DNA of 64,000 nt from Salvia splendens (taxonomy: Eukaryota > Streptophyta > Magnoliopsida > Lamiales > Lamiaceae). This document shows positions 21,885-32,180 of the stretch, piece after piece; the first letter of the stretch is position 1, and each line of letters opens with the position of its first letter. The stretch spans positions 58,138 to 122,137 of the forward strand of contig NW_024599046.1 in NCBI RefSeq assembly GCF_004379255.2, read 5' to 3'. The notes under the pieces are model-generated. The model searched no databases. It was given only the letters and a program-made list of their open reading frames with translations, and was not told the origin of the DNA. Made by a program: the position numbers and the translations under genes.

Positions 21885-22467
21885 CTCCTCGACATGAGTC
21901 TAAAATGTCTAATTGAACTCCTCGACAGGAGTAAAAAACTGTCAGTCAGAAAAAAGAATGAAGGGGCTCCTGGATATGAGCTAAAACTGTCTAAAATGGC
22001 TCTTGGATACGAGCTAAAACTATCTAAGATGACTCCTGGATACAAGCAAAAAAAATAAAATAAAAACTGTCTAAGATGACTCCTTGACACGAGTTAAAAC
22101 TGCCAACCAAAAATTGAAGAGCTCTATGACAAGAGTTAAAACTGTCAACAGAAAATTGAAGAAGCTCCTTGAAATGAGTTTAAACTTTCAATGATGAAGA
22201 GCTCCTTGATAAGAGCCTAAATTTTCAATGATGAAGAGCTCCTTGATAAGAGTCTAAACTTTCAATGAAGAAAAATGAAGAAGCTCCTTGAAACGAGTCT
22301 AAACTTTCAATGAAAAAAAAACCAACTCTTTGATATGAGTATAAACTATCAATGAAGAATTGAAGAAGCTCTATGATACAAGCATAAACTATCAATGATG
22401 AATTGAAGAAACTCGATGATACGAGTATAAACTGTCAATGAAAATTGAAGAACTCCTGAATACGAGT
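21885..22467. repeat. Array of about 15 short partly palindromic repeats
   Basis: The core CTCCTTGATAYGAGY (with variants such as CTCCTGGATACGAGC) occurs about 15 times, spaced some 30-50 bp apart, usually followed by TAAACT and a TC/AATG stretch. The CTC and GAG ends can pair, so each unit could form a small hairpin. It lies in the 3' internal region of the non-coding LTR element. The spacing and sequence vary and there are no uniform spacers, so it is not CRISPR. Confidence 0.85.
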
Positions 22468-22540
22468 ATAAACTATTTATCAAAGTGAAGATCTTGCAAG
22501 TTAAATTTTGAAAAAACTCGATACTTAACTTGAGGGAGAG

Positions 22541-22674
22541 TGTTGGAAAGATCACTTTAGGTGTCCCAAGTATATTGGGAAAAGAAAGTGTGGAGTTCTC
22601 AAGAATATTGGAAAGAGTCACTTTAGAGTTTCAAGGAATATAACATTAATAGTGTTATAGTTCCAATTGTTTAG
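22541..22674 (+). repeat. 3' LTR of the non-coding LTR element, truncated
   Basis: It repeats the first half of the 5' LTR, then departs after CCAATTGTTTAG into unrelated sequence (ACACACATATTTTA). The second half of the LTR is lost. Confidence 0.88.
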
Positions 22675-23107
22675 ACACACATATTTTATTTTTCGATACA
22701 TGCCCGAAAATTTGGACACACATATTTTTAAAAAGTCGCCACAAATTCAACAAAATAAATGGTTTAGAGCGTACAAGCGCGCTAAGCTTTAGGTACTACT
22801 TATAGATGTTTCACAAATACAACTACTACTATTTCATTGTCTTCTCCTTCTGTATTCGGCCATTCCTATCTCTGATATTTATTGCCACAATCTCACTCTC
22901 CATCAGTCGCTCATGACCACATAACAACAGCTACCATCACACACTTTTTTTCCTTTTTTGTCACTTTCTCTCCCTAAAATATCTCGCTCATATCATTCTC
23001 TTATTCCACTCGTTAAATAGCTCGAATTTGTTTCCTCCAGCTTCAGCTTCAATTGCATCATCGCGTTAGTTGTATCACTTTCCTTCCAGATTTGGAGCGA
23101 GCATCTG
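22675..23107 (+). promoter_or_regulatory. Probable promoter and first (non-coding) exon of the phosphorylase gene
   Basis: A CT-rich leader-like stretch (about 22840-23107) ends in GCATCTG followed by a GTAATG donor at 23108. The matching acceptor TTTTGCAG ends at 25747, 41 bp before the start codon. This gives a 5'-UTR intron of about 2.6 kb. The transcription start and TATA box were not determined. Confidence 0.55.
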
Positions 23108-23291
23108 GTAATGAGCTTGCTTTTTTCTTTCTTCCTTTTATGCTATTTGATGTTTTTACATCGTCGTCTTCAGCTAGATCACCTATTTTTTAGGCATTTA
23201 CTTCAATTGTATCGCAATATGCTGTTTCTACAGTGTGTCAGTTGAATTTGTGTTGTCTAGCGCAAGCGAGTTGGAAAATATTGCTAGTATT

Positions 23292-23633
23292 TGATACGAG
23301 TCTTATACTATTATTATTTAGTTTAGATATATTAGGGATTTACATATCTTTTTCTATATCTTTGTTTTCTTGTTCATTAAGTCAGTAGTATTATAAATAC
23401 GAGTTATTGTTATCACTTTAGGAATTCAATCAATATATGAAACTATCGTTATTTTGGCTCAATTGAGTAGCAAACAAGAAACATCTCCTAAGATTGCCGA
23501 CGAGGCTGATCTCGCGCTCAACCGCCCCTTTTTGCCGTCCAAGTCACGACCCAACGTTGGGCGCTCGACAACGACGACATCTCGTTTCTTGATTTTGTGT
23601 GGAAATCGACGTTAAGGATTTAGGTCCTTAACA
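23292..23633 (+). repeat. 5' LTR of the intronic Ty3/gypsy-type element
   Basis: 342 bp, TGATACGAG...CTTAACA, paired with 25259-25592. Confidence 0.92.
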
Positions 23634-23868
23634 ACTGGTGCTTTCATTGAGAGTTGACCCTCCCACCATCTCGAACCGAAGCTACACCGCTGCCCGACGG
23701 AAAACATTCCGCGCACAGCAACTGCTTTGGTTGTCGAGTCCCGCCTGTCCGCCTAGCTCTAGCCGCAGGACAACACTACTTCTGCAACGCCCGACGGGAA
23801 GGATTCCCGCGTGCCGCGTCGAAGTCAAACGATCATCAACCACCACAGCCACGCCTCAGTCCGTCAAC

Positions 23869-24870
23869 ATGTCATACGACAACGCCGGCTATCGCCGTCG
23901 TCAATACGACTTCCCTCGGGCCACACAGCCATTCCGTCCCTACCAGCCGGCCCAACCTCGTCGTGTAACCAGTTGGGACCCTCCGAGCAGCCGGGTGGAA
24001 GTACTCCGTCCGCCGTCGTGGCCTGATCCAGAATCACCCTACGTCTCACGCCACTTGGATCCACCTGATCGTCGCCCACGGCCGAGATACCAGCCCATCG
24101 GGTACCGCGATCGCGCGCAAGACCCTTGGCCCCGACACCGCGGTGGCTACATCGAGAGGGGTGGCCACCTATCTGATCGCGGAGATCATCAGACCCAATT
24201 AGGGTTTGATCGCTACCCGACAACCGCAACGCTGCGGCACCGCCCAACGTGCTGGGACCCACCGGCGCAACAGCAGGACCGCGGCTACCTGACCGTTGAC
24301 CGTCCCCGACGCTCAGAGACGTGCTGGGACCGACCTCGCCCTCGGGAGAAGGTGAGAGCGCGAGTCCAGCCCGCCTCCCACCAGCCCCGCTACTCCACCG
24401 AAAAGCCAACGCGGGACCTGTACAGTCAGCCCGCACGTGTGACCAGTCAAACTCTGGAGCAGCCACGCCTGCCGCTAATACGAGTCTCTCAGGCGGAAAA
24501 GTCAGAACGGTCCAGGTTGGGTCTCTGCTGGCATTGTCCCGAGAAATGGGTGATGGGACATGTGTGTAAACAACGCATTCTCTGTTATGCGGATGATGGA
24601 GAGGAGTTTGAGGAGAACATTCAAGATGAGAATTTAGCCGAAGAGAAAACTGATAATACTCCCACGATAGTATTCGGTGATGATGTTCCCCATGACATTA
24701 CCGATGTTCACAATGATGGCGCTCCTCTTGATGTTCAAAACAACGAGTCCCCTGGAGAGTTCATCAAGAACAAAGGGATTGTCATGAACGACAATAAGTC
24801 ACCGCAAGTGCTCGTTGGGGTATATGATGAGAAGATTGGTGAAAAGGAGGAGACATTTGCTAGAAGATAA
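23869..24870 (+). CDS. Gag-like protein with a zinc-knuckle-type motif
   Basis: From the ATG at 23869 the frame encodes 333 residues. The first two thirds are rich in Arg, Pro, Tyr and Asp, with recurring WDPP and TCWD motifs. It then has GLCWHCPEKWVMGHVCK, which resembles the CX2CX3GHXC-type knuckle of plant Ty3/gypsy gag proteins, and an acidic tail. The frame is also open upstream without an ATG to about 23638. The N-terminal retrotransposon gag fold was not recognised. Probably a remnant of gag-pol after loss of the enzymes. Confidence 0.6.
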   Translation: MSYDNAGYRRRQYDFPRATQPFRPYQPAQPRRVTSWDPPSSRVEVLRPPSWPDPESPYVSRHLDPPDRRPRPRYQPIGYRDRAQDPWPRHRGGYIERGGHLSDRGDHQTQLGFDRYPTTATLRHRPTCWDPPAQQQDRGYLTVDRPRRSETCWDRPRPREKVRARVQPASHQPRYSTEKPTRDLYSQPARVTSQTLEQPRLPLIRVSQAEKSERSRLGLCWHCPEKWVMGHVCKQRILCYADDGEEFEENIQDENLAEEKTDNTPTIVFGDDVPHDITDVHNDGAPLDVQNNESPGEFIKNKGIVMNDNKSPQVLVGVYDEKIGEKEETFARR

Positions 24871-25258
24871 AGAGGAGGATGGTTCTATTGGTGATTACAC
24901 TGTTTTCCACGAAAGTGCTTGTGTCTATAAGGATTTGAATGTTGGTGATGTTACAAGTCTGAATCAACGATCAACATCGCTCGACGCCGATCCAAGGTTG
25001 ATTCCTCTGCGAAATAACACGTCGTGTTTGAGCATTCATGACTGTGTGGCAGAACTTTCCATTTTAGCGTTGAATTTGGACGACCACATTAGTCTACCTT
25101 TGTTGATTTTTTATGGAGGTGAAGAAGGGAGACGTTCAGCTGTTCGATGTGTGTTTGATCCAGGAGGAGTTGCCACGCCGAAGCTTCTGATTTCAACTCT
25201 CGTCTTTGGTTCGTGGTTCCCACCTTGAGGACAAGGTGGATTTTAACCGTGGGGGAGT
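24871..25258 (+). pseudogene. 3' coding remnant and polypurine region of the intronic element
   Basis: An overlapping frame in another phase (about 24815-25228) continues an acidic protein and ends near FGSWFPP. An adjacent frame reads HLEDKVDF, the kind of tail seen at the end of some plant gypsy polyproteins. No enzyme motif is present. The region ends in the GTGGGGGAGT tract. Confidence 0.5.
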
Positions 25259-25592
25259 TGATACGAGTCTTATACTATTATTATTTAGTTTAGATATATT
25301 AGGGATTTGCATATCTTTTTCTATATCTTTGTTTTCTTGTTCATTAAGTCAGTAGTATTATAAATAACTCTTCACTTTAGGAATTCAATCAATATATGAA
25401 ACTATCGTTATTTTGGCTCAATTGAGTAGCAAACAAGAAACATCTCCTAAGGTTGCCGACGAGGCTGATCTCGCGCTTAACCGCCCCTTTTTGCCGTCCA
25501 AGTCACGACCCAACGTTGGGCGCTCGACAACGACGACATCTCGTTTCTTGATTTTGTGTGGAAATCGACGTTAAGGATTTAGGCTCTTAACA
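25259..25592 (+). repeat. 3' LTR of the intronic Ty3/gypsy-type element
   Basis: 334 bp, TGATACGAG...CTTAACA. It lacks about 8 bp present in the 5' LTR near 23400. Confidence 0.92.
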
Positions 25593-25788
25593 GTATCACT
25601 GACTTGTAATGTTATCTGAAATTTTTGTTGTTTATTTGTGATAGCGAATTGATTTCATGAAAATCAAGTGAAATACCTTTAGTGATGCACTTGTATAATG
25701 CAACATCCGCTTGTTCAATCTATTCATTGCTAGCAACTGTTTTGCAGGTCATCTTTAGAAGCTAGTGAGAACTAGCAGCCTAGCAGGC

Positions 25789-28700
25789 ATGGCTGATGCG
25801 GTTAAGGCGAACGGTAGTACGACTGATAGGATTACAATTTTGGAGAAGATTCCACCGGTTGCGAATCCTCTGGCCAAAGATCCAGCTGCAATTGCGTCTA
25901 ATATCAACTATCATGCTCACTATAGCCCTCACTTTTCCCCCTATAAGTTTGAGCCGGAGCAAGCATTTTATGCAACGGCAGAAAGTGTTCGTGATCAACT
26001 GATCAAGGTAGTAATTCAATTTTGAGTGGTCGTTCCAGGATTTCATCGTTATTTCATGGCATTCAGGACATAAATTCTGTTGTATAGAATAGTATGAGCT
26101 TTATCATGTAGTTTCATGTACCTGAGAGGGGTTCTTCATACCATAACTTCAGTTGATATCCTAGGAATCGCTTGAATTCATATTTAATGCATATTTGTAT
26201 TCTAGAATATGGTTTCATATGCTGTGTTACATTTCAGTATAAACTGATTCTGTTGTTTCTGAACAATATCACAGCAATGGAATGACACATATTGTCATTA
26301 TCACAAAGTCAATCCTAAGCAGACATACTATCTATCCATGGAATATCTCCAAGGTCGTGCTCTGACCAATGCAGTCGGGAACCTAGATGTGCAAGATGCG
26401 TATGCTGATGCTTTGAAGCAACTCGGTTATGCACTCGAGGAAATAACTGAGCAGGTAATTTGATAAAAGTACTCATTTGCATGAAAAAGATCTTGTGCCA
26501 ATACGGCCATTTAGCAAGATTTTCAGAATAGTAACCTGGTATAGTGGTGTGCTCTTTTTACTTGGTTCAACTAAATTTGGATTATTATGCAATTGGCAGC
26601 ATAGAGGCAGAGTGTTGGGTTTTGTTTTGTTGATTGTAGCTTTGTAAGCTCTTGGATAGTCTTTTGACCCTTGCATTCCAATATATGTTGAAGCTGGTTT
26701 CAATTGAATGTAATAGGAAAAAGATGCTGCACTTGGTAATGGTGGTATTGGGAGACTTGCTTCTTGTTTTCTTGACTCAATGGCTACTTTGAGCTTACCT
26801 GCATGGGGATATGGCCTGAGGTACAGATATGGTCTATTCAAGCAACTCATGACCAAAACAGGCCAAGAGGAAATCGCTGAAGATTGGTTGGAGGTCTGCT
26901 GGCACCTTAATCTACTGCAAACATTTTTCATTCTACATTAGCTCATATTCTCTCGGATAATAGTAGAGTTTCATTTCCTGGTTAACTAATGCAGAAGTTC
27001 AGTCCTTGGGAAATTCCTAGACATGATGTAGTCTTCCCTATAAGATTTTTTGGTCAAGTTGAGGTCAATCCTAATGGATCGTAAGTGCAACTGTCAAATG
27101 CTTCTTTATTTTACCATTATAGAATTAGTTTGTGGATACAATGATCCTTTGTTTCTTGATTTTCTTCACAAATACGTATCATGTTTGTTTCTGAAAACAT
27201 TTTAGACGAAAATGGATCGGTGGAGAGGTCATACAAGCAGTTGCATATGATGTACCAATTCCTGGCTACAAAACAAAGAACACTAACAGCCTTCGCCTCT
27301 GGGAAGCCAAAGCTAGGGCTGAGGACTTCAATTTATTTGAGTTCAATGATGGAAAATATGAATCTGCTGCATTGCTTCATTCAAGGGCTCAGCAGGCAAA
27401 AAGCAGTTCATCTTTTTAACATATAAAATTAAGCCCCTCTGAATGCTAATGCAATATACGTGTACACTCAGATTTGTGCTGTTCTGTATCCTGGAGATGC
27501 TACTGAAGATGGCAAACTTTTACGATTGGAGCAGCAGTATTTCCTGTGTAGTGCATCACTCCAGGTTTGGTGGCATCTTTAGTTGCCTTACATTATTTCA
27601 TTGCATTTACTCATTTTATCTTCATTCAGTTTACTTCAAAAAAGTTTGACTACCAAGTATGCTAGCATGTTTGGCATTTCAAATCCAAATAGCATGCAAC
27701 TAGAGCGAAATGTTTATAATGTCTGGACTAGCTAATTTTTTCCATACTATGAAATTCATAGTTAAAACTTCAATTTTTCTTCACAATGCCATTGAGTGAG
27801 CGATCTAACCTGTTCTATATGCAAAGATTCAAAGATCTTTGTGTCCATTATCTGTTACCACATTGTGTTCAGATCTTTTTGATCACAAAGTTTTCTAGAT
27901 GTTGTTGAGCAGACACTACCTTATTGTAAAGAGTGCCTTACATTCTAGAACAGTAGAGATAAATGCCCTTGAAAATATTTTATGGATTATTTTCACCAAG
28001 AAAAGTTCTTTCAATTAATAATGGTATCAATCATTCAGGACATCATTACTAGATTTAAGGAGAGATTAGACGGAAAAGATAAGATCATGTGGTCTGAGTT
28101 CCCTTCTAAGGTTGCAGTACAACTGAATGACACACATCCGACTCTTTCAATACCGGAGCTGATGCGTCTTTTGATGGATGATGAAGGCCTTGGATGGGAT
28201 GAAGCTTGGGATATAACCAACAGGTGCTTCTTGCCTGGTGAATCATATTGTTGTATGCTAATTTCAAGATCTGTGTTATTTCCTTCCGAAGTGGTCACGT
28301 GACTTGTAGATATAACACTGTGTATTCTGCCAGGACAATAGCTTATACAAACCATACAGTCCTGCCTGAGGCTCTGGAGAAATGGTCACAAACGGTCATG
28401 TGGAAGCTTCTTCCCCGCCACATGGAAATCATTGAAGAAATTGATAAGAGGGTGATTTATAATCTATACCTAATCCTTTTGTAATCATGCATCAACTTAA
28501 CTTTTAGGTATTGTTTGCCCTTCCGGTTTCAGTTTATCAAAATGATACAGTCAACCAAACCTGAGCTTGAGGGAAAAATTTCTGATCTGCTTATTTTGGA
28601 TAACAACCCACAAAAACCAGTTGTGCGAATGGCAAACTTGTGCGTAGTGTCGGCTCACACGGTAAGAGTTTGACTCTGCTGCTCTTTCATGTATAAAGCA

Positions 28701-31700
28701 GGATATAGTTTGGAAAAGCTGCATATTCCTAGTTACTTGAGTTCATTTTCTTTCATACTATTGTGGCCTTGTATTTCCTAGTATTTAAGAAGATAACCGT
28801 TCTGCTAAGCAATATAGACAATCTCAACTAAAATGGGTTAGTTGGATGTAACAAACTGCTTTCTTTTAAATTGTAACTAAGGTAACTCTGTGCTGGTTTT
28901 TGTTCATTCTACCTCTTTTTTGCATGTATATGTATATACATTTATTGAAAAGGACCTGTATTATTTCAACAGCATTCTCAGGTAGATTATAATATGACAT
29001 GCCACACACCAAAATTCATTCTCAGACAACTTAATTATTGGTGGCGCACTGAAATACTACAAGACTGCATAAGATTCGTGATTATGTTAAATCATCAATG
29101 TGCAACGCTTTTCAGTTATAACTTCTAAGTTGATGATTTTATTGTTCATATAATCATATGTATCATCCTGCTTAAAAGATGCTCAGATTTCTTTACATTT
29201 TTATCTTGAGCATATAATAGTTAGAAAATGAGTCTTTGTCCTGCCTGTTCTTGCAGGTGAACGGAGTTGCTCAGCTTCATAGTGACATCTTGAAGGCTGA
29301 GTTGTTCTCTGATTATGTCAAAGTATGGCGTACCAAATTTCAGAACAAGACCAATGGTATAACTCCCCGCCGATGGCTCAAATTTTGCAACCCCGAGCTT
29401 AGTAGTATTATCACCAAATGGTTAAAAACTGATCAATGGGTTAATAATCTTGACCTATTGGTGAATCTGCGGCAAGTATGTATTCTGACATGGCCATTCA
29501 GTTATCATATTTTAGATGCTGTCTTTCTTGTTGGATTGACATTGCATTAACTGTTTTTTCCCAAAGTTTGCGGACAGTTCAGTACTCCAAGCCGAGTGGG
29601 AATCAGCTAAATTGGCAAGCAAACAACGGTTGGCACATTATGTGCTTCAGGTTACTGGCGTTAGCATTGACCCCAACTCACTTTTTGATATTCAAATCAA
29701 ACGGATCCATGAGTACAAAAGGCAGCTGATGAACATTTTGGGCGCTGTTTATAGGTACAAGAAATTGAAGGTGAGGCAAACTTTTCCTACTCTGGAAACT
29801 GTTCTTTGATACCAACTTATGAATTATTCGATCCCAGTAGCATTTTTTTCCATTGATAGTAGGCGGACTTGGTCATTCTCACCTGTTCTCACCTATACAT
29901 TCTTCAGTGAGCTCATTCTAGTTTGCAACTATTTACTTTTCTCTTTGCCTACTGATCTATCATTAAGATTGTACATAAGCTTTAAATAAGTTTTGTTTAT
30001 GCAGGAGATGAGCCCAGAAGAACGTAAAAAGACAACACCTCGTACCATCATGATTGGAGGAAAAGCTTTCGCCACATATACAAACGCTAAAAGAATTGTT
30101 AAGCTTGTAAGTGATGTTGGGGCTGTTGTGAACACTGATCCAGAAGTCAATAGCTTTTTAAAGGTATCCACTCTCTATATCTCTAATACCTCTTAAAACT
30201 GAGGTAAACGTGATGGCTTCTTATCTAGTCCATTCCAGTTTACGTCCAAATCTCTTCTATGCAGAGTATCTCATTTAGTTGAACTAATCACAAAATGGTC
30301 CTCTGGAGTAATTCAAGCAATATCGAACATGCCTGTGTTAATATTTCCACTGACTGCTTGTTATATGAATTGCATTTCTTTCACATTTTTTGCGATCTTA
30401 TCAAAATTTTCCATTATTTCAGGTCATTTTTGTGCCCAATTACAATGTCTCTGTAGCTGAGGTGCTTATTCCGGGAAGTGAACTATCACAGCATATAAGT
30501 ACAGCTGGTATGGAGGCGAGTGGCACAAGTAACATGAAATTTGCTCTCAATGGATGCCTCATTATCGGAACCCTAGATGGAGCTAATGTTGAAATCAGAG
30601 AAGAAATTGGTCAAGAAAATTTCTTTCTTTTTGGCGCAACAGCTGACGAAGTTCCTCGGTTGCGTAAAGAAAGAGAGCAAGGACTGGTAAATGTTCATGT
30701 CAACTGTATTAAAGCTTATATGCGCTATCCAGTTTATGAAATGCAACTCTACCTAGCTAGGCTAAGCTCCTACATTTATCCTACAAAGACAATGCCGCAC
30801 AAACTGATGCTGGATTAATTATTTTCATTTTAGCTTCCTTCATCTAAAGGATTACTAGTACGCATGTGCGAATTGCGAAATAAGAAATGAACCGACTACA
30901 AAAAAGTTCCTTTAAATGGTTTCAAGTATGGAAATAGATACAGAAATGATGTTTCTTTACTCTTATTGTGTAGTTTAAGCCAGATCCACGATTTGAAGAG
31001 GCCAAACAGTTCATAAAATCTGGAGCATTTGGAAGCTACGACTATAATCCACTCCTCGACTCGCTTGAGGGGAACTCTGGCTTTGGCCGTGGTGATTATT
31101 TTCTTGTTGGTTATGATTTCCCCAGCTACATGGACGCCCAGGCAAGGGTGGATGAAGCTTACAAGTAAGTTGTTGAACATCTTGCAAGTTATAGAAGTAT
31201 TATTCTACAATCTACAAACCTACTTCTCATTTAATTGAACTATATCATGGTTAGATTGTAAAGGCAGTTGGGAATTGTTTATATATTGTCTTCCTTGTGT
31301 GCATACTATACAATGCGTTATACTATAAAAAAAATTGTTCTAAGGGAGTGATGGTTTTGAGTTCCTTGATCTATATTCTCTCAAAACTGCTGATTCACAT
31401 TACTCCATGTTATGTTTCTCATCTTTTTCGAACTACTGTTTCGCATCTTTCCTTTCTGCCACCCTCATTCTGACATAGTATCCCAGGTGCTCGAGTATAT
31501 GTTTGTTACCCCTGCCATAGCTTAGGTTTCTTGGACTTGGTTATGTTATGTCATAAGAAATTCAATAAGCCTAGCTCGCTCTAATTTTCACAATTTTGTC
31601 TTTCAGGGACAGGAAGAAATGGACAAAGATGTCGATACTCAGCACTGCAGGAAGCGGAAAGTTTAGCAGTGACAGGACCATTGGCCAGTATGCAAAGGAA

Positions 31701-31733
31701 ATATGGAAGATAGACGAGTGCCGCTTGCCTTAA
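25789..31733 (+). CDS. PHS2: Cytosolic alpha-1,4-glucan phosphorylase, H type (15 coding exons)
   Basis: Releases glucose-1-phosphate from alpha-1,4-glucans, using pyridoxal phosphate; the cytosolic form acts on heteroglycans from starch-derived maltose. Exons: 25789-26007, 26275-26454, 26717-26893, 26995-27080, 27206-27395, 27472-27564, 28039-28223, 28334-28451, 28533-28661, 29257-29475, 29567-29770, 30005-30163, 30423-30686, 30974-31164, 31607-31733. They total 2541 nt, an open frame of 846 residues, close to the ~840 of known H isozymes. It has [54 protein letters not shown] and [14 protein letters not shown], whose Lys (about 692) should bind the cofactor. There is no transit peptide and no ~80-residue insertion, which separates it from the plastid L form. 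The intron after exon 5 starts GC; all others are GT-AG. A 5'-UTR intron holds a retroelement. Confidence 0.96.
27396..27471 (+). other. GC-AG intron of the phosphorylase gene
   Basis: The exon ends ...GCTCAGCAG and the intron starts GCAAAAAGC; it ends ACACTCAG before ATTTGTGCTG. Only this splice keeps the conserved [13 protein letters not shown] reading. No GT nearby gives the right frame. GC donors after a CAG exon end are a known minor class. Confidence 0.85.
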
Positions 31734-32180
31734 TTAAGCTCAGACATGGGTGCTGTAATTACCAGCTTGCAAGAAAGTTGATAAAAATAAAAAAAAAGTC
31801 CCCAAGGTCATTATTATTTGGTTTCTTTCAAAGTCTTATGTTGTTCTTCCCTGGTGCCTTTGGTATAATAATGTCAGATGTTTAATAAGTGATTCATTTC
31901 ACGTTATGTGGTGAAATTGAAAAGCTTGCTCCGTCTGTTACTCTCTCAGTAGAAAGATTAAAATGTTGCAAGGGAAAAAAGCAGAGCCAAAGCCAATGTA
32001 ATGTCACAACTATAATTAGGATAACGCAACAGATAAGAAGCTACATGTAAAATCACAATTATTAGAATATCTCACATTAACAAGCTCCAGAAAAATAACA
32101 TAGTACTAGACAACATAGCTCCAGAAAAATAACATACAACATAGGCACATCCTAATCCAATCATCAGTCTAAATAAGGAA
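31734..32180. other. Convergent intergenic spacer, phosphorylase to SR45a-like gene
   Basis: 447 bp between two stop codons that face each other. It should hold both 3' UTRs and polyadenylation signals. An approximate repeat of AGCTCCAGAAAAATAACATA occurs twice near 32084 and 32119. No gene. Confidence 0.7.

Larger units (their letters stand above)
19679..22674 (+). mobile_element. Non-coding LTR element (LARD-like), 3' LTR truncated
   Basis: The 5' LTR (19679-19942, TGTTGG...TTCAACA) is followed at once by TGGTATCATAGC, a near-perfect tRNA-iMet primer site (19943-19954). A polypurine tract (TTGAGGGAGAG, ending 22540) precedes a second LTR copy that retains only 134 of 264 bp (22541-22674). 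The internal ~2.6 kb has no gag or pol motif and is rich in GA on the plus strand. The remaining short frames look random. This fits a large retrotransposon derivative that depends on a partner. It lies between the kinase gene and the phosphorylase promoter. Confidence 0.85.
23292..25592 (+). mobile_element. Non-autonomous Ty3/gypsy-type LTR element in the phosphorylase 5'-UTR intron
   Basis: The LTRs, 342 bp (23292-23633) and 334 bp (25259-25592), run from TGATACGAG to CTTAACA and are nearly identical, apart from a small deletion and a few substitutions. Flanks are GTATT (23287-23291) and GTATC (25593-25597), a 5-bp duplication with one mismatch. ACTGGTGCTTTCATTG follows the 5' LTR and probably is the primer site. 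GTGGGGGAGT precedes the 3' LTR as polypurine tract. Inside are a gag-like frame and a degenerate 3' frame, but no protease, reverse transcriptase or integrase. It has the same orientation as the host gene. Confidence 0.9.

Noticed and set aside
21885..22467. Regularly spaced short repeats that could suggest a CRISPR array
   Set aside because: Repeat cores vary, spacing is irregular, the in-between sequence is itself repetitive, there are no cas genes, and the setting is a plant LTR element.
23638..23868. Upstream extension of the gag-like frame
   Set aside because: There is no ATG before 23869 in this frame and the sequence overlaps the primer-site region, so I used the ATG at 23869.
25765..25788. 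Start of the phosphorylase frame upstream of 25789
   Set aside because: The upstream candidate is not an [12 protein letters not shown] from 25789 matches the expected N-terminus of the cytosolic isozyme.
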